Source: Gliomastix tumulicola
Lineage: Eukaryota > Ascomycota > Sordariomycetes > Hypocreales > Bionectriaceae
Direction: 5' to 3'
NCBI GenBank assembly: GCA_001599755.1
Contig: BCHX01000004.1
Span: 2,790,001-2,854,000 of the forward strand
Length of the DNA stretch: 64,000 bases
Part shown: in pieces, positions 11,336 to 22,600 of the stretch
How positions within the stretch are numbered: position 1 is the first letter of the stretch
Layout of the letters: each line of letters begins with the position of its first letter
Notes under the pieces: model-generated
Database searches by the model: none
Told to the model about the DNA's origin: nothing
What the model saw: the letters and a program-made list of their open reading frames with translations, nothing else
Made by a program: the position numbers and the translations under genes

Positions 11336-12194
11336 GGTGGGCAAGCAGCGACGTGCAGTCTGCTCGAGCGAAAGTCAATTGCGGGAGGTGATGTGCAGGT
11401 CAGCAATAATATAATCTGGAAGCTCCCGTAGTCGGTAAGGCATGTGTGGACTGGTTGTGGAGGGCAGTCCCGGCGAAGTCGGCGGATGCGTGGTTAATTG
11501 TTCTCCCCTCCCTCCGGTTTGCCGTTGGTGTCGCGCCAGTGGGCATCTCCTCTTCGGGACAGTAGCTCCGTAAACCCGCGCAGGAGCTGCAGGCGTCCAG
11601 CAACAGACGCCAGCCTGGAGCGCTTGCAGCAGCTGCAGCATGACCCCAAGCCAAGCCCCGAAGCAGGTCCCTAAGTAAGCCCCTCAAGTGGATGCATCGG
11701 TAGAATGCGGGGCAATGATAGCACCTGCCCTACCCTGGCATGGGATGGATGGATGACTGATAGACGGCCGTCTACCTACCACAGCGCGCAGAACTGCCCA
11801 CGCGCATCCATCATAGACTCCCACCAACCGTTTCTCAACCCCCCATCCCGAATATAGACACCTCGTGCGCGCCTATATAAGCTCAGCCATTGCACGCCTC
11901 ACTGTGCGCTGAATCCAACGGTAAATCACTCTCGACAGCACCTACTCTTTCCTCGATCGTCCAACTTGCCGACCAGTTCCCGTCCTCCCACTTGCAACGC
12001 CGCACACACATCCATCCTCCAGGCCGAAGACGCTAAGTCCGAACATCGAGACCACGTACAACGAGCCGGAAGGGTTTGCCTCATCTCCGGCGCATTGATT
12101 CGCACCTTTAAAAAGGCCGTGGTCCTGCGAGACACACAGCGAGGTGCATCTTCAAGCGCTTGAGAGAGCCCCGTGCTGATACTGGCCACATCCC
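11336..12194. other. Divergent intergenic region, ODC1 / IBtk-like
   Basis: About 860 nt with both promoters. A Trp/Cys-free, PuPy-mixed stretch precedes a TATA-like box at 11874. No ORF with an ATG start resembles a protein. Confidence 0.5.
11874..11880 (+). promoter_or_regulatory. TATA-like element upstream of the IBtk-like gene
   Basis: TATATAA, about 315 nt before the ATG at 12195. It is followed by a CT/CA-rich stretch that could be the leader. Position and sequence suit a core promoter, but no transcription start is known. Confidence 0.35.
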
Positions 12195-15100
12195 ATGAGT
12201 CACCTGCTGTGGAAGCACTTCTGGGAAAATGATGTCGACAAGTTTCGGCGTCTTCTGGCCCCTGGTGGTCAGAACTCCCAACCTGCGCCCAGAAACTCTC
12301 TCCCTCGGGCCGAGCTGTCATATCTGTCCATAAGCAGGAGTCCCACCGCGCCCGCGACACCCCCACGGTCCTTCAATAAGAATCGCAGAGCATCTGGTCA
12401 TACTCCTGGAACTGGCTCAAGGGCCAAAGATCCCAGCGCCGGGTTGGGAAAAGCCGAAGTCAACAGCCGCGACCATGCTGGACTCACTTTACTTCTACGT
12501 GCTGCCTCATCGACTGATTCCAACGCGCACGAGTTCGTTCAGGCGCTCCTCGAGCACCCGGCCATCGATTTGTACGCCCAGGATCCTGAGAGCGGTTGGA
12601 ATGCGCTGCATCGAGCCCTATATTTTGGGAATGTGACGATAGCCCGGGCCTTGTTGAAGAAGGAGCGCGACTACTTGACAAGCCATCATCTCAGCTCGAT
12701 TACCAAAGTGGGAACTCTTATCAAGACCAAGGACCATGAGGGAAACAGCCCGTTCGATGTTTACAATTCGACTATTGCCACGAGATCTCTGCAAGACTTT
12801 GAAGAGCCTGTAGGGCCTGATGATGGGTCCGAGAGTGGTGGTAGCGTTGATGATACGACGGACCTGTGCGTAATGCATGTTTTGTCCCTGGCAGATCACA
12901 GGATACTAACTGCATATTAGCAGGCATGGGCAACTATCCCTATCCTTCACGACGGAAGGAGACGAGCTCTACGTCTTCGGAAGCAACAAGAACATGTCAC
13001 TAGGCACGGGGGATGAAGACGACCGGCAATTTCCAGAACGCATCCAGCTCAAGCGCCCTGATGGCCTTCTCCGGAGTTTCTACGACTCTTATTGTGCTTA
13101 CCATGACTTGGATGAACCTGACGAGACCCTCACTCTCGACGACATACCCATCCTAGTCAAGGAGCGGCCATTGGTCATCAAGGACGTTATCATGTCCAAG
13201 TTTCACAGCGCAGTCCTGACAACAGACCCCATGTCGAACTTGTACATCTGTGGGGTTGGGAGAGGTGGTAGACTGGGCTTGGGAGAGGAAAATACTCAAT
13301 TCAGGTTTGTTCCTGTGCAAGGACCCCTTGCGGACAGAAAGATTGAGCGCGTCGCCCTCGGCCAAAACCACACTCTTGCAGTCACAAGCAATGGAGAGCT
13401 GTGGACCTGGGGCTTGAACACGGATAGCCAGCTGGGTTACGTACTGCCGACACCTCCTAAAGCCGACGAGGAAGCAATGTGTGCTACCCCGCGCCAGCTT
13501 TTCGGTTCGTTGAAGAAAGAGACCATTATTGGTGTTGCGGCGTCTGCAATTCACTCGGTGGCGCATACAGGCACGTCACTTTATTGCTGGGGCCGCAATG
13601 CCGGTCAACTGGCATTGATGGACTCCGATTCCAGGTCCTTGGAAATTCAAACAACCCCGCGCAAGGTGGCGGCATCGCTTCTTACGGCTCCCATCGAGAT
13701 GGTATCAGCGATAGACAGCGCAACCACATGTCTGCTTGCGAACCACACGGTCTGGGTGTTCACCAACTATGGGTATAACTTGGTCAAGTTCCCGCTTCCT
13801 GATGTATTTGTCAACTTCCAATCTGCAGGGTCATTCAGGAGCCGGTTGCACCCGCAACGAAGGGGAATCAGCTACATCACCTCAGGAGGAGAAACAGTCG
13901 CGGCAGTCACGGCATCAGGTGATCTCTTCACCATGCATGTCAGCCAGAACGGCGATTCGGCACGAACGGCGGCCTCCACTACCAACCCCACAAAGATTCG
14001 AAGCGCTCTCAGCCAGCCTCAATGTATCTGGAATTCCAGAAAGGATGGCGTCATGTCCGTGAATGTCGGAGAGCATGGCTCAGTCATTATCTGCACAAGA
14101 TCCGGTGCGGTATGGAAACGAGTCAAGCGCTCCAAGGGGAAGGCAGCTGCTTTTGCTGGTCTAAGCGATGCGAAACGGAACGACTTCAAGTTTGAGAGAG
14201 TGCCGTCCATCACCAACTGTGTGGGCGCCCGCAGCTCCATTTTCGGAGCGTTCGCAGCCATACGGAAGGACAGTACGGTCATGTCGGATCAGATCAAAGT
14301 TGATGACAAGTGCTTGAGGGATGACTTTGGAGCTCTCTTTCCTCTGTCAGATTTCAAGGCTTCGATTACGCAAGAGACTCGGGCTCAAGCAGCATGGGAG
14401 GTTGCCATCGCCAGGGAACAACCAAGCTCAATTTCATACGAAGCCCTACGATCCGACGACATTGAACGAGATCTTCACGGTTGGCTTCAGGCACACCAAC
14501 TTCAGCACGAAAATTTCGATATACACATATGCTCCTCATCCTACCCCGAAGTACGGATTCCCATCCATAGCTGGGTCTTAACAGCTCGGAGTTCCGCGCT
14601 TCGGGTAGCATTAGCAGACTTTGAAGAAGCAGGCATTGGCCCCGAATCTGGCGCCTTTACCATGGCGAAATCTGGCAGGAAAACAGTGCTCACGTTCGTC
14701 AGTCTTGACATCTACACGATACTCAACGTCGTGCTCTTCATATATCACGACGCCATGGTTCCGGTCTGGAAGTACACTAAGGAGAGGCCTGTGCACTCGT
14801 ATCGGTTCCGACAAATTCGTACTGAAGTTATGAAGACGGCTACGGTCCTTCAGTTGCCGAGACTTGAGGCTGCTGCGCGCCTGCAAACTGGGCTGGAAGC
14901 GTCGCTTGACACAGACATGCGGCTAGCCATTGAGGATCCCCGATTCTTCCACGACAGCGACGTCATCATTGAGCTCGACGGCGATGAAGTCCCTGCACAC
15001 AGTCAACTTCTCTGCCAGAGGTGTCCTTTCTTCAAGGGAATGTTTTTCGGTCGGTCCAACGGCCAATGGCTCGCCAGTCGCCAGGAAAACTTGACTAGCG

Positions 15101-16854
15101 ACGACAAACTGCGTGTTGATCTCGGACATATGGCGCCCGAAACCTTCCAATATGTCATGGAATTCATCTATGCAGATCGCGGGGCTGAAATGTTCGACAC
15201 CGTCACTGCGACAGACATCGATGAGTTCTCAGAGATCGTCTTGGATGTCATGAGCGCAGCGAACGAGCTCATGCTTGACCGGCTATCTCAAATATGCCAG
15301 TCAGTGCTGGGCAAGTTTGTGACGACTCGCAACATCTCTCTACTCCTCAACGAGATCAGTCCATGTTCCGTTACGAGTTTCAAGGACGCAGGGTTGGAGT
15401 ATCTGTGCCTTCAACTGGAGTCGATGCTGGAGAATCATCTACTCGACGATCTGGACGAGGACCTCTCACTTGAGCTGGACGAAGCAGTGCGTGATAATCA
15501 ACTTGCTCATTTCCCATTTGCCCGCAGTCGGAGGGCCGAACTGCTCTTACATGAGAAGTACCCCGATCTGGCTGCAGATGCGATTGAGGAAAGGCAGATT
15601 CGTATCAAGGAAATGGCATTCAAAGCTGCGCAGGCCGCACAGGCGGGACGGAATACGCCATTCAGTCCTACGTTGCGACCCAAGAAATCGACGGCGGACA
15701 TGATTTTTGACATGGACGATGATACCCTTGCAGACTCCCCCAAGCTACGGGCTTCCGACGGCGGTCGAGTTGAGCCGGACAACGATCCTATATCCCAGCT
15801 TCCTAAATCCTGGCAACAAGGAAAGGCCAAGGATGTTGCCCAGAGCATGGGGAGCTCTCTTGGTACTACTCCGGTCCGCACGCCTGTTCTAAGCAGCACA
15901 AGGCCTGAGATGGAGTCCCCGCCCCAACGCGGGTTTCAAATCGGGGCGAAGCAGAGTGCTCCATGGGCGTCCACGCCATTGTCGACCTCAAAGCTAGATT
16001 TGAAGGGCATCATGTCTGAGACCGGTTCTGGATCTGCACTTAGCACAGGACTAGCCGCCCAGAAGGCCAAGGAGTCAACCGCCAGTCCCAAGCCACAGAC
16101 CAAGGTGTCACAGAAAGAACGGAAGAGACAAATGCAGGCGCAAGCCGAGGCTCAGGCTGCTGATAAAGTGCAGCAAGCCAGCCACACGCCTTGGGAGACA
16201 GCCTCTGGAAAGCGACCAGCTCCGTGGAAGACGCCAAGCTCGAGCTCCAACACACCGGCCAAAGAGACTCTCCCCTCGCCTTCAGCGGCTCGGCCGGTAC
16301 CGGCTCCAGCGGTGAAACCGTCTGTGGCTTCTGAGGCTGGCGCCAAGCTGTCAAAGACCCGAACAGCGTCGCCTGATACTCGATTCTCCGGACAAGGGCG
16401 GGCTCACACGTCCCCGGCCGTCCCGTCCTCGTCGGGGCCCCGGCAGTCGCGGAAACCTCTCATCCCGCATTCCCAGTCATACACAACCCGTCCTCCCAAG
16501 CCGGAGATGCCGCTCGGTCTGAGCATGGCGGACATCATGGGTCAGCAGACGCGCGAGCAGGAACTCGTAAAGGAAGCCGTATCCAAGCGTTCGCTCCAGG
16601 AAATCCAACAGGAGCAAGAGTTCCAGGAGTGGTGGGACCAGGAGAGCCGGAGAACCCAGGAAGAGGAAGCTAAGAGGCTTTCAAAAGGCAACGACAAGGC
16701 TGGGGCAGCGCGAGGAAGGCGAGGCAGGGGAGGGAAGCCTCGGGCTGGTGATAAGGGCAGCACGCCCCAGTCGGGCGAAGCATCGGCTTCTGAGAGACCT
16801 GGGGAGCAGTCGAGGAAGGGGAAAGCGATTAGAGGCAGAGGCCGCAAGGCATAA
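12195..16854 (+). CDS. Ankyrin-RCC1-BTB protein, IBtk (inhibitor of Bruton tyrosine kinase) type
   Basis: Large protein with the domain order of animal IBtk; BTB proteins of this kind can act as CUL3 adaptors, but the fungal role is unclear. Exons 12195-12865 and 12924-16854 give 1533 aa. The intron has donor GTGCGT, branch ACTAAC and acceptor CAG, and joins D-L to HGQLSLSF. Residues 1-220 hold ankyrin repeats (GWNALHRALYFGNVTIARALL). About 225-560 hold RCC1 repeats (LYVFGSNKNMSLGTG, LYICGVGRGGRLGLG, LWTWGLNTDSQLGY, LYCWGRNAGQLAL). Two BTB-like regions follow near 730-840 (IHICSSSYPEVRIPIHSWVL) and 880-1010 (DVIIELDGDEVPAHSQLLC). The C-terminal 500 residues are disordered and Ser/Pro/Lys-rich, with a conserved-looking LSMADIMGQQ and EFQEWWDQES, then a basic RGRGG tail. 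Function beyond this architecture is inference. Confidence 0.88.
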
Positions 16855-16986
16855 TGGGGTGAGCGTTGACAACTCGATCGTGTCGTGGTTAATTGTATTT
16901 TGCTGCTTGGAGGAGGTTGTTTATATATACCAGGACATACACGGCTACTTGCACATATCAATAGCAGTCTCCCATCTCTCCCTAGC

Positions 16987-17969
16987 ATGACCGGCATGGT
17001 CAGACAGCTACCGTTTGACCTAAAGCTTCATCCTGATAACCCCCGCTTCATCCAAATCATGCAAGCCATGAAGGAAATAGGAAATGTTCAAGACGGCTAA
17101 GTCTCATTTCCTTTGGCGATATACTTATGTGAGTTTGCTTCCCATCTTGTTACCTGCCTCTCACTCCCTCTGACTGAATACAACTAATCCCCTTTGTCCT
17201 GCAGTCATTTGCTGGCGAGCTATACAACGCACATACGGACATTGCCGGCATGCTTAACACCATTGATGAGGACGATACACACATGGAGCTCTCCAATATT
17301 ATCTTGTCAAAGCTGGACAAGTACTTCCATCATGTACAGAAGATCATTGACTTCCAACGTACGAAGAACCGGGAAGGTCCTGGATCATTCTTCATTCAGA
17401 ATATTTTTCTCAATATAGTCATGCAACTCCTGAAGCTCTACCATGTTAAGCGAGAACTGAATATCGTCGGCCATGGTGAAGAAGGAGAGCCGATCTTTGG
17501 TGCCAAGCTCAGCACCACACGCCAGAAGAAGTCACACGACCTTCATTCTAACATCAAACAAGGAAGTCATTGGCTGGGGCCTCCTCGAGGAGTTCATGTC
17601 TATTGATGAGGACTCCTTCGCTAAGCTTGGGCCGGAGCTTGGGCCTGTTCCAACAGGGTCTCGTGTTAATGCCACCAGGGCTCGACGGAACTTCTTCATG
17701 GTATGTTTTGCCCCCTCGTCTGTTTAAACTTGACCATTAACCCTGACCACTCTCCATGTGCCCAGATTCCCCAGGGCTCTTCCGGTCAGTCCAGTCAGAC
17801 TTCTAGTGCCGCCCGCCAGCAAGGCTCTGGGCCTTCTGCAGCTCGTGATCCGTCGGTCAATCCATTTGGAGGAGACGGGGCTGCTGATGTTGAATTGTTT
17901 GACGACCCTGTGGTCCGAGCCTACCCGACGTATCTCAGGCAGAGCTTGCCGGTCACGAAGTGTATGTAG
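16987..17969 (+). pseudogene. Decayed gene of unrecognised family, two frameshifts, introns still visible
   Basis: I do not recognise the family. Three protein-like blocks occur in order. Block 1 is 16987-17100 (37 codons, stop). Block 2 is one frame on, 17084-17128 plus 17205 onward, across a good intron 17129-17204 (GTGAGT to CTGCAG); it reads through LDKYFHHVQKIIDFQR and FFIQNIFLNIVMQLLKLYH and hits a stop at about 17606. Block 3 needs a +1 shift near 17555, then reads KEVIGWGLLEEFMSIDED to 17700, crosses an intron 17701-17765 (GTATGT to CCCAG), and continues QGSSGQSSQT and VNPFGGDGAADVELFDD to a stop at 17967-17969. A further donor-like GTATGT lies at 17963, so the ancestor may have been longer. 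Preserved splice sites with broken frames suggest recent decay. Sequencing errors, or a real short gene starting at 17084, remain possible. Confidence 0.45.
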
Positions 17970-18142
17970 TTCGGTTCATTCACGATATAGATTCTAATCC
18001 TGGTTTTACACGAAAAGAACAGTGTCACAGGCCTCCACCAGTACTAGGTAATTCCTACTACGGTACGTACCAAACACCCAATCTGGAACAGGCCAAAAGG
18101 GGATTTTTCTCGTCTGTATTAGGAAATATTGTAACCTCTCAG

Positions 18143-18169
18143 GCACAGTACCAAAATTTGGCACCGTGC
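18143..18169. repeat. Imperfect 27-nt palindrome
   Basis: The two arms run GCACaGTaCCAAA and, on the opposite strand, GCACgGTgCCAAA. The arms differ only by A/G transitions, so the sequence could form a hairpin or bind a dimeric protein. Role unknown. Confidence 0.5.
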
Positions 18170-18261
18170 AGGTGTTATCGAAACTGGTGTCACATAACAA
18201 GGTGCCCGAAGGTACCAAGTCCCCACTATTACCTTCTCCGGACTCACACCACAACCTTTCT

Positions 18262-18310
18262 CCCTGATACCACAGCTTCTGATACCACAGCTTCTGATAC
18301 CACAGCTTCT
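18262..18310. repeat. Tandem repeat, about three copies of a 15-nt unit
   Basis: The unit ctgataccacagctt is repeated perfectly about three times in the untranslated region before the F-box-like gene. One strand reads open, but no gene context supports translation. Confidence 0.75.
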
Positions 18311-18792
18311 TCCTCCAACAGCACACAAGACAACTCTTCTATTTCACACGGCGCCTTGCATAACTATAGTACCTTCCCATTCATCTAGGTACCTCCTGCC
18401 TCGTACTGCGACCACACTACCTTGCCCTATAATCTCTACCTCACCACAACTCAACACAACTCAACTCTTCCATCTCAACCACATTCCGCTTCAACACAGC
18501 TTTCCTTCTGTCAACATAGGCAGTCACTGCCTAATTTCATATTCCTTCACACACTTCTCACGCACCATCCCGTTCCCTTTCACTCGTCACAACTCCTCCC
18601 TTGCCACATGAACCTACCAAGCCAACACTTCATCCTCGCACTTTCATCCGAGATCCCGGCTCACTCAAGCATCTAAAATCATACCCTCCTTACCTTCTAA
18701 GCAAGCTCATACATACATCGTGAGCGTACACACGACGGTCCGCCTGAAGCTCGGCTACGGCTAGACCGCTAACAAGTCACAGTCCGTCCGCC

Positions 18793-21061
18793 ATGAGTTC
18801 AGGCGACGAGTCAGACTTTGAAGAGGTCAACCTGACCAACTCGGGCAGCAGCAACGCCGCCGACGATGAGCACGATGATGACTTCGACGCCTACTTCAAC
18901 GGGGACGCCTCTCTTGCCGAGTTAGGGGAGCATCCCGGCAGTCCCATCGAGATCGACGACAATGAGGATGACAGCGACGACGAAGCAAGTGACGACGACG
19001 ATGAACCCGACACCGAAGAGGAGATCGAAGAAGAGTCCCATAACGAGGCGGCAGTGGAGGCTTCGTCTCGTCCTAGGTCAAGTCGAGGTTCTCCCTCAAA
19101 CCATTCCTCCAATGACGGCGACGAGTCAGGCGAAGCTGATTCCGAGGAAGCCTCTGCGGGTGGTTTCAACGGTCCTCCGAACAATGGATCCCCTCCTCCG
19201 AACAACGGAGGCGGCTCAGGACCTCCCTCGGACGACGGCTCGGGCTCGGGCTCGGACAGTTCCGACTTCGACTCCAGCGGCAGCGGCGACGAGGCAGAGG
19301 ACCCCCTGGGCGCCCCCGGAGATCTCCATTGGCCCACGGAGAAATGTCTGGACGTCTGCAAACCTCGTTTCCTACAGCTGAGAGAGCAGTATCGTATGCT
19401 CCGTGTCAGGATGAGGCATGCCGAACGCAGGCTGCTGCACAACAGGGACAGAAGACGGGAGCATCTGAGGACCATCAAGGAGCTCAAAGAAAAGGTCAAG
19501 GCTTTTGAGAAGAAGCAAGAGAAGAAGACCAAAGAGGTACAGTCTGTCGCAAGAGAGCAAAGCCTTTAAGAAGGAGTGACTAACATGGCCATAGACGTGG
19601 TCCACATCGCTGCAGGAGCAACTCGAGCCCCAGCCCGTCGCCAATGCCGAGGCCGGAAACGAGACAGATGAGCCGGTCGAAGTCGAAGCCCCTCGCGGAC
19701 CAAACCCCTATCAGTGGCAGCAGCTATACATTCTTGCTTGCCGAGAGGGCAACATGAGCCCGCAGATCTGCATGACGCACCCTACACTGCGGCTCCGGGC
19801 TGCCCGCCAGAGGGACAGAGCTGAGGCTCATCGTCGGAGTGAGCGCTATGCCCAGGTCACGGTGCAGAATGCACAAGTTCAAACACAGCTGCCGCACCTG
19901 CCTCCCAAAATCCAGCTCGAGATTCTTAGACACGCCCTTGTCTTTGACGAGACGATTCACGTGCTGTCACGCCTCGATCAGTACGAGAGGCCACGAGAGA
20001 TGAGCGACGTAGCCCTCGATGGGAACGGAAAGCCTACGTTCTTCAGCAGGTTCTTCATCGGCGAGCCCGAGGAAGGGACAAGCGTCAAGTACGCGCAGGA
20101 TCCGAAGCAGCTCCTCTCCGTGCTGGGCGTCTGCCACCTGTGGAACGAATGGGGCTGCCACATCTTCTACGGCCTCAACACCTTTGCCTTCTCCTCGCTC
20201 GGCGAATAGGGTCGCTTCGCGAGCGGCATCGGTGCGAGGCTCCAGATCGTCCAGCACATCGAGCTGCTCTGGACCGGCTCCCAGCACCTCACCTTCGAGT
20301 CCACGGGCAGCAAGGGCAAGTCCGTCTCGCGGCGGACGCACTGCCTCGCCTGGCTCTCCGAGGCGCTCCGCCTCAAGACCGTCAACGTCTTCATCCAGGA
20401 GTCCGCCAGGGCCGCGAGGCGCCGGGTCAACGAGCCGAGGGGCTGCGCCCGCTACCTGGAGTACCGGACGCGGCTGCAGCCCAACTGCCGCCGGTTCCGC
20501 GCCCTCCGCCATCTCCAGGGCCTCGACTACCTGCACACCCTCCGCGGCCTCGACCAGATCGACTTCTTCGACTACGACATGTGGACGACGCGCAGGCAGA
20601 TCCAGCAGGTCCGCGACTGGAGCTTCGTCCAGGACGTCAACAACTCGGTCCGGCGACCCAAGCAGCCGCTCGAGAGCGAGCAGTCGGAGCGTCGGAACCT
20701 GGCGCCTCTGACGGGCTCGCGATACAGGCTCTCGGAGGAGAACTGGGTGCTTCTGGAGAACATGCTCGAGGGCCGCCCCCCAGTGCCATACTTTCCAAAC
20801 ATGCAGGATCCTGTCTCGGCCGCCGACATCGCGCAGAGGCGGGGCTTGCCCCAGGAGGACTTGGTGCCTGTTGCGACAGACGTGATCGTCATTGAAGATT
20901 CAGACGACGACGACGACGACGAGGTCATCGCTGAGGCCAATGATGAGGTCAGCAACGAGGCCGACAGTGAGAGCGATGTTGAGATTCACGACTTCAACGG
21001 CGATAACGACTCAGACGGCGACGTCTTCATGGTAGACGCTCCCACCCCTGGGCTTTTCTGA
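18793..21061 (+). CDS. Acidic F-box-like protein interrupted by one in-frame UAG
   Basis: Hypothetical protein. Exon 1 is 18793-19536 and exon 2 is 19595-21061; the intron has donor GTACAG, branch CTAAC and acceptor ATAG. Residues 1-180 are extremely acidic and Ser/Gly-rich. About 195-250 are a basic helix or coiled coil (EQYRMLRVRMRHAERRLL). Then comes a segment resembling the start of fungal F-box/2EXR-type proteins (LPPKIQLEILRHALVFDE). A TAG at 20207-20209 would end the protein at 452 aa. The same frame continues open for another 283 codons (GRFASGIGARLQIVQHIELL onward) to a TGA at 21059-21061, ending in another acidic tail (EDSDDDDDDE). No GT or GC donor near the TAG offers a splice bypass. 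It may be a nonsense allele or pseudogene, readthrough, or a base-calling error. The function is not known. Confidence 0.6.
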
Positions 21062-21714
21062 AGGGGCCACGAAAACAGGCAGTGTTAGGTTTAATCATGA
21101 CTGCATCAAGGGAAGGAAGGTCCCGGCCTGGCCAGTGCCAACCAGATAGACAGAAAATGTTGCTGGAGCTAGAGGAGCGATTTAGGGTGAAATTTCAACC
21201 CCCTTTCTAATACTACGAACTCCGATCGAGGGATAGGTACTAAGGTTTTGGGGCAGAAATAGCACAGACCTAGCTTGAAGACTGCAGCCCGAATACAGCC
21301 CTGCATGCGCTTTATAACCGTAACATACACATCCTAAAGTCTACGCTTTCTACCAACATCCTCACGAAAAAAAAAAAAAAAAAGTATCATCATACCTTAG
21401 GTATGGCAATCGACGCTCGCAGACACAAATACTAGCACCAACAGCAGCCTACTATTCAGCGCTATGTTGACTATTAACGAAGATGTCCTCCAAAAGACCG
21501 TTTCGGCGTGTCGAACATGACTCCAGGCTGTCCAGAAAGGTGTCGCAAACCAGTCCCCTGTCTCCCGCGCCTGTCAAGCCCTCTCATCCCGTGCGAAAGT
21601 ACTCTAGTTGCCAGACCACCAGAGCGCGGTCCGGGTCCGTGGGCTCGCTCAGGAATAATCGGAATCATGCAGTTGAAGATCTCCCCATCCCCCTCCTCCA
21701 CCTCAGACGCTGCT
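21062..21714. other. Convergent intergenic region with A-run
   Basis: About 650 nt between the F-box-like gene and the NTF2 3' end. A run of about 17 A lies near 21367-21383. No gene is seen. Confidence 0.5.
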
Positions 21715-22600
21715 CTAACCGAACACCAGCTTGAAGATGTCGTTGTAGACGAAGTACTGGCCGGAGGCGTCACGGGCCAGCTGGAAGGATTGTGAGAAGT
21801 TCATGGGGCGCTGCTCCTCGTCGACCTGTTGTGATGGTAGTTTCGTTAGAGACGTATGTCCTTGTGCTCCGAGGGATGCGCCAGCACGGGGCAGAAAGAA
21901 ATAGTGTGTAGAGGGAAGGGGGGGGGAGGGGGCGTACCAGGAGCTGGCCGGTCACCAGGATGATGATACCGCCGGACTCGTTGGAGGGCTGGGCGTCGAT
22001 GGTCGAGACCTGGTGCTTGACCTGCTGGAAGGGGAGGCCCTATCACGCCAGCAACGTCAGCAGTCGTCCTGGGGAAATCGCGAGACATCCATCTAAGCTC
22101 GACAATGGGTGGGGGGGACCTACAGCGAGCTTCTCAACAATCGAGGCTACTCCGAGGGATGAGGCAGACTCGAAGGTCAGCATGGAGTTCTCGCGCTGCA
22201 ATTTCTCAGTCAGCTGTGCTCGTTCTTCGTCCCCTTCTTTTCGCCCCGGCACGGCAGGGGGGCCGTCAAGTGTGCATACGTAGAGGCCCGAGAGGTTCTT
22301 GCGGTCCGAGTCGAATGTGTTGTAGTAGAACTCGATGAATTGCTCTGGAAGAGGGGGGGCGCACGTCAGTTATCGTGCAAGAGCTGGACGCGCGCTATGC
22401 GCAAGTTCGACGGCACGGGGTCGGTGTCTGGTTGCACGTACTAGCAACATCCTCGAAGTCTGTAATCCATATTCAGTCAGCCACATGTCTTCGCGCTCAC
22501 ATTTTCCCAACGCGCAAAGGGGAAAAAAAATTAAACGTCCAAAATAGCTGTCGATGAGGGGTTCCCTCAAGAAAGGGGGGGGTTGCTTACTGGTCGCCAT
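21715..22600 (-). CDS. NTF2: Nuclear transport factor 2 (Ran-GDP import factor)
   Basis: NTF2 dimer carries Ran-GDP into the nucleus through FG nucleoporins. Six exons: 22600-22591, 22459-22442, 22344-22280, 22195-22124, 22039-21938 and 21825-21715, giving exactly 125 aa, the family length. The sequence runs MATNFEDVAKQFIEFYYNTF, then RENSMLTFES, QPSNESGGIIILVTGQLL, DEEQRPMNFSQSFQL and YFVYNDIFKLVFG, all standard NTF2 blocks. Exons 1 and 2 are only 10 and 18 nt. All junctions use GT-AG and keep frame. The start is fixed by the ten-base first exon (ATGGCGACCA followed by GTAAGC). Confidence 0.95.

Larger units (their letters stand above)
17970..18792. other. Intergenic, pyrimidine-rich leader of the F-box-like gene
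   Basis: Holds a near-palindrome at 18143-18169, a 15-nt tandem repeat at about 18262-18310, and a long CT/CA-rich tract from about 18400 that looks like a fungal promoter and leader. No gene is seen. Confidence 0.5.

Noticed and set aside
20019..20895. 230- and 251-codon plus frames overlapping exon 2 of the F-box-like gene
   Set aside because: Frames of GC-rich sequence with Ser/Arg/Pro-biased content; the frame that continues through the TAG has normal protein composition.
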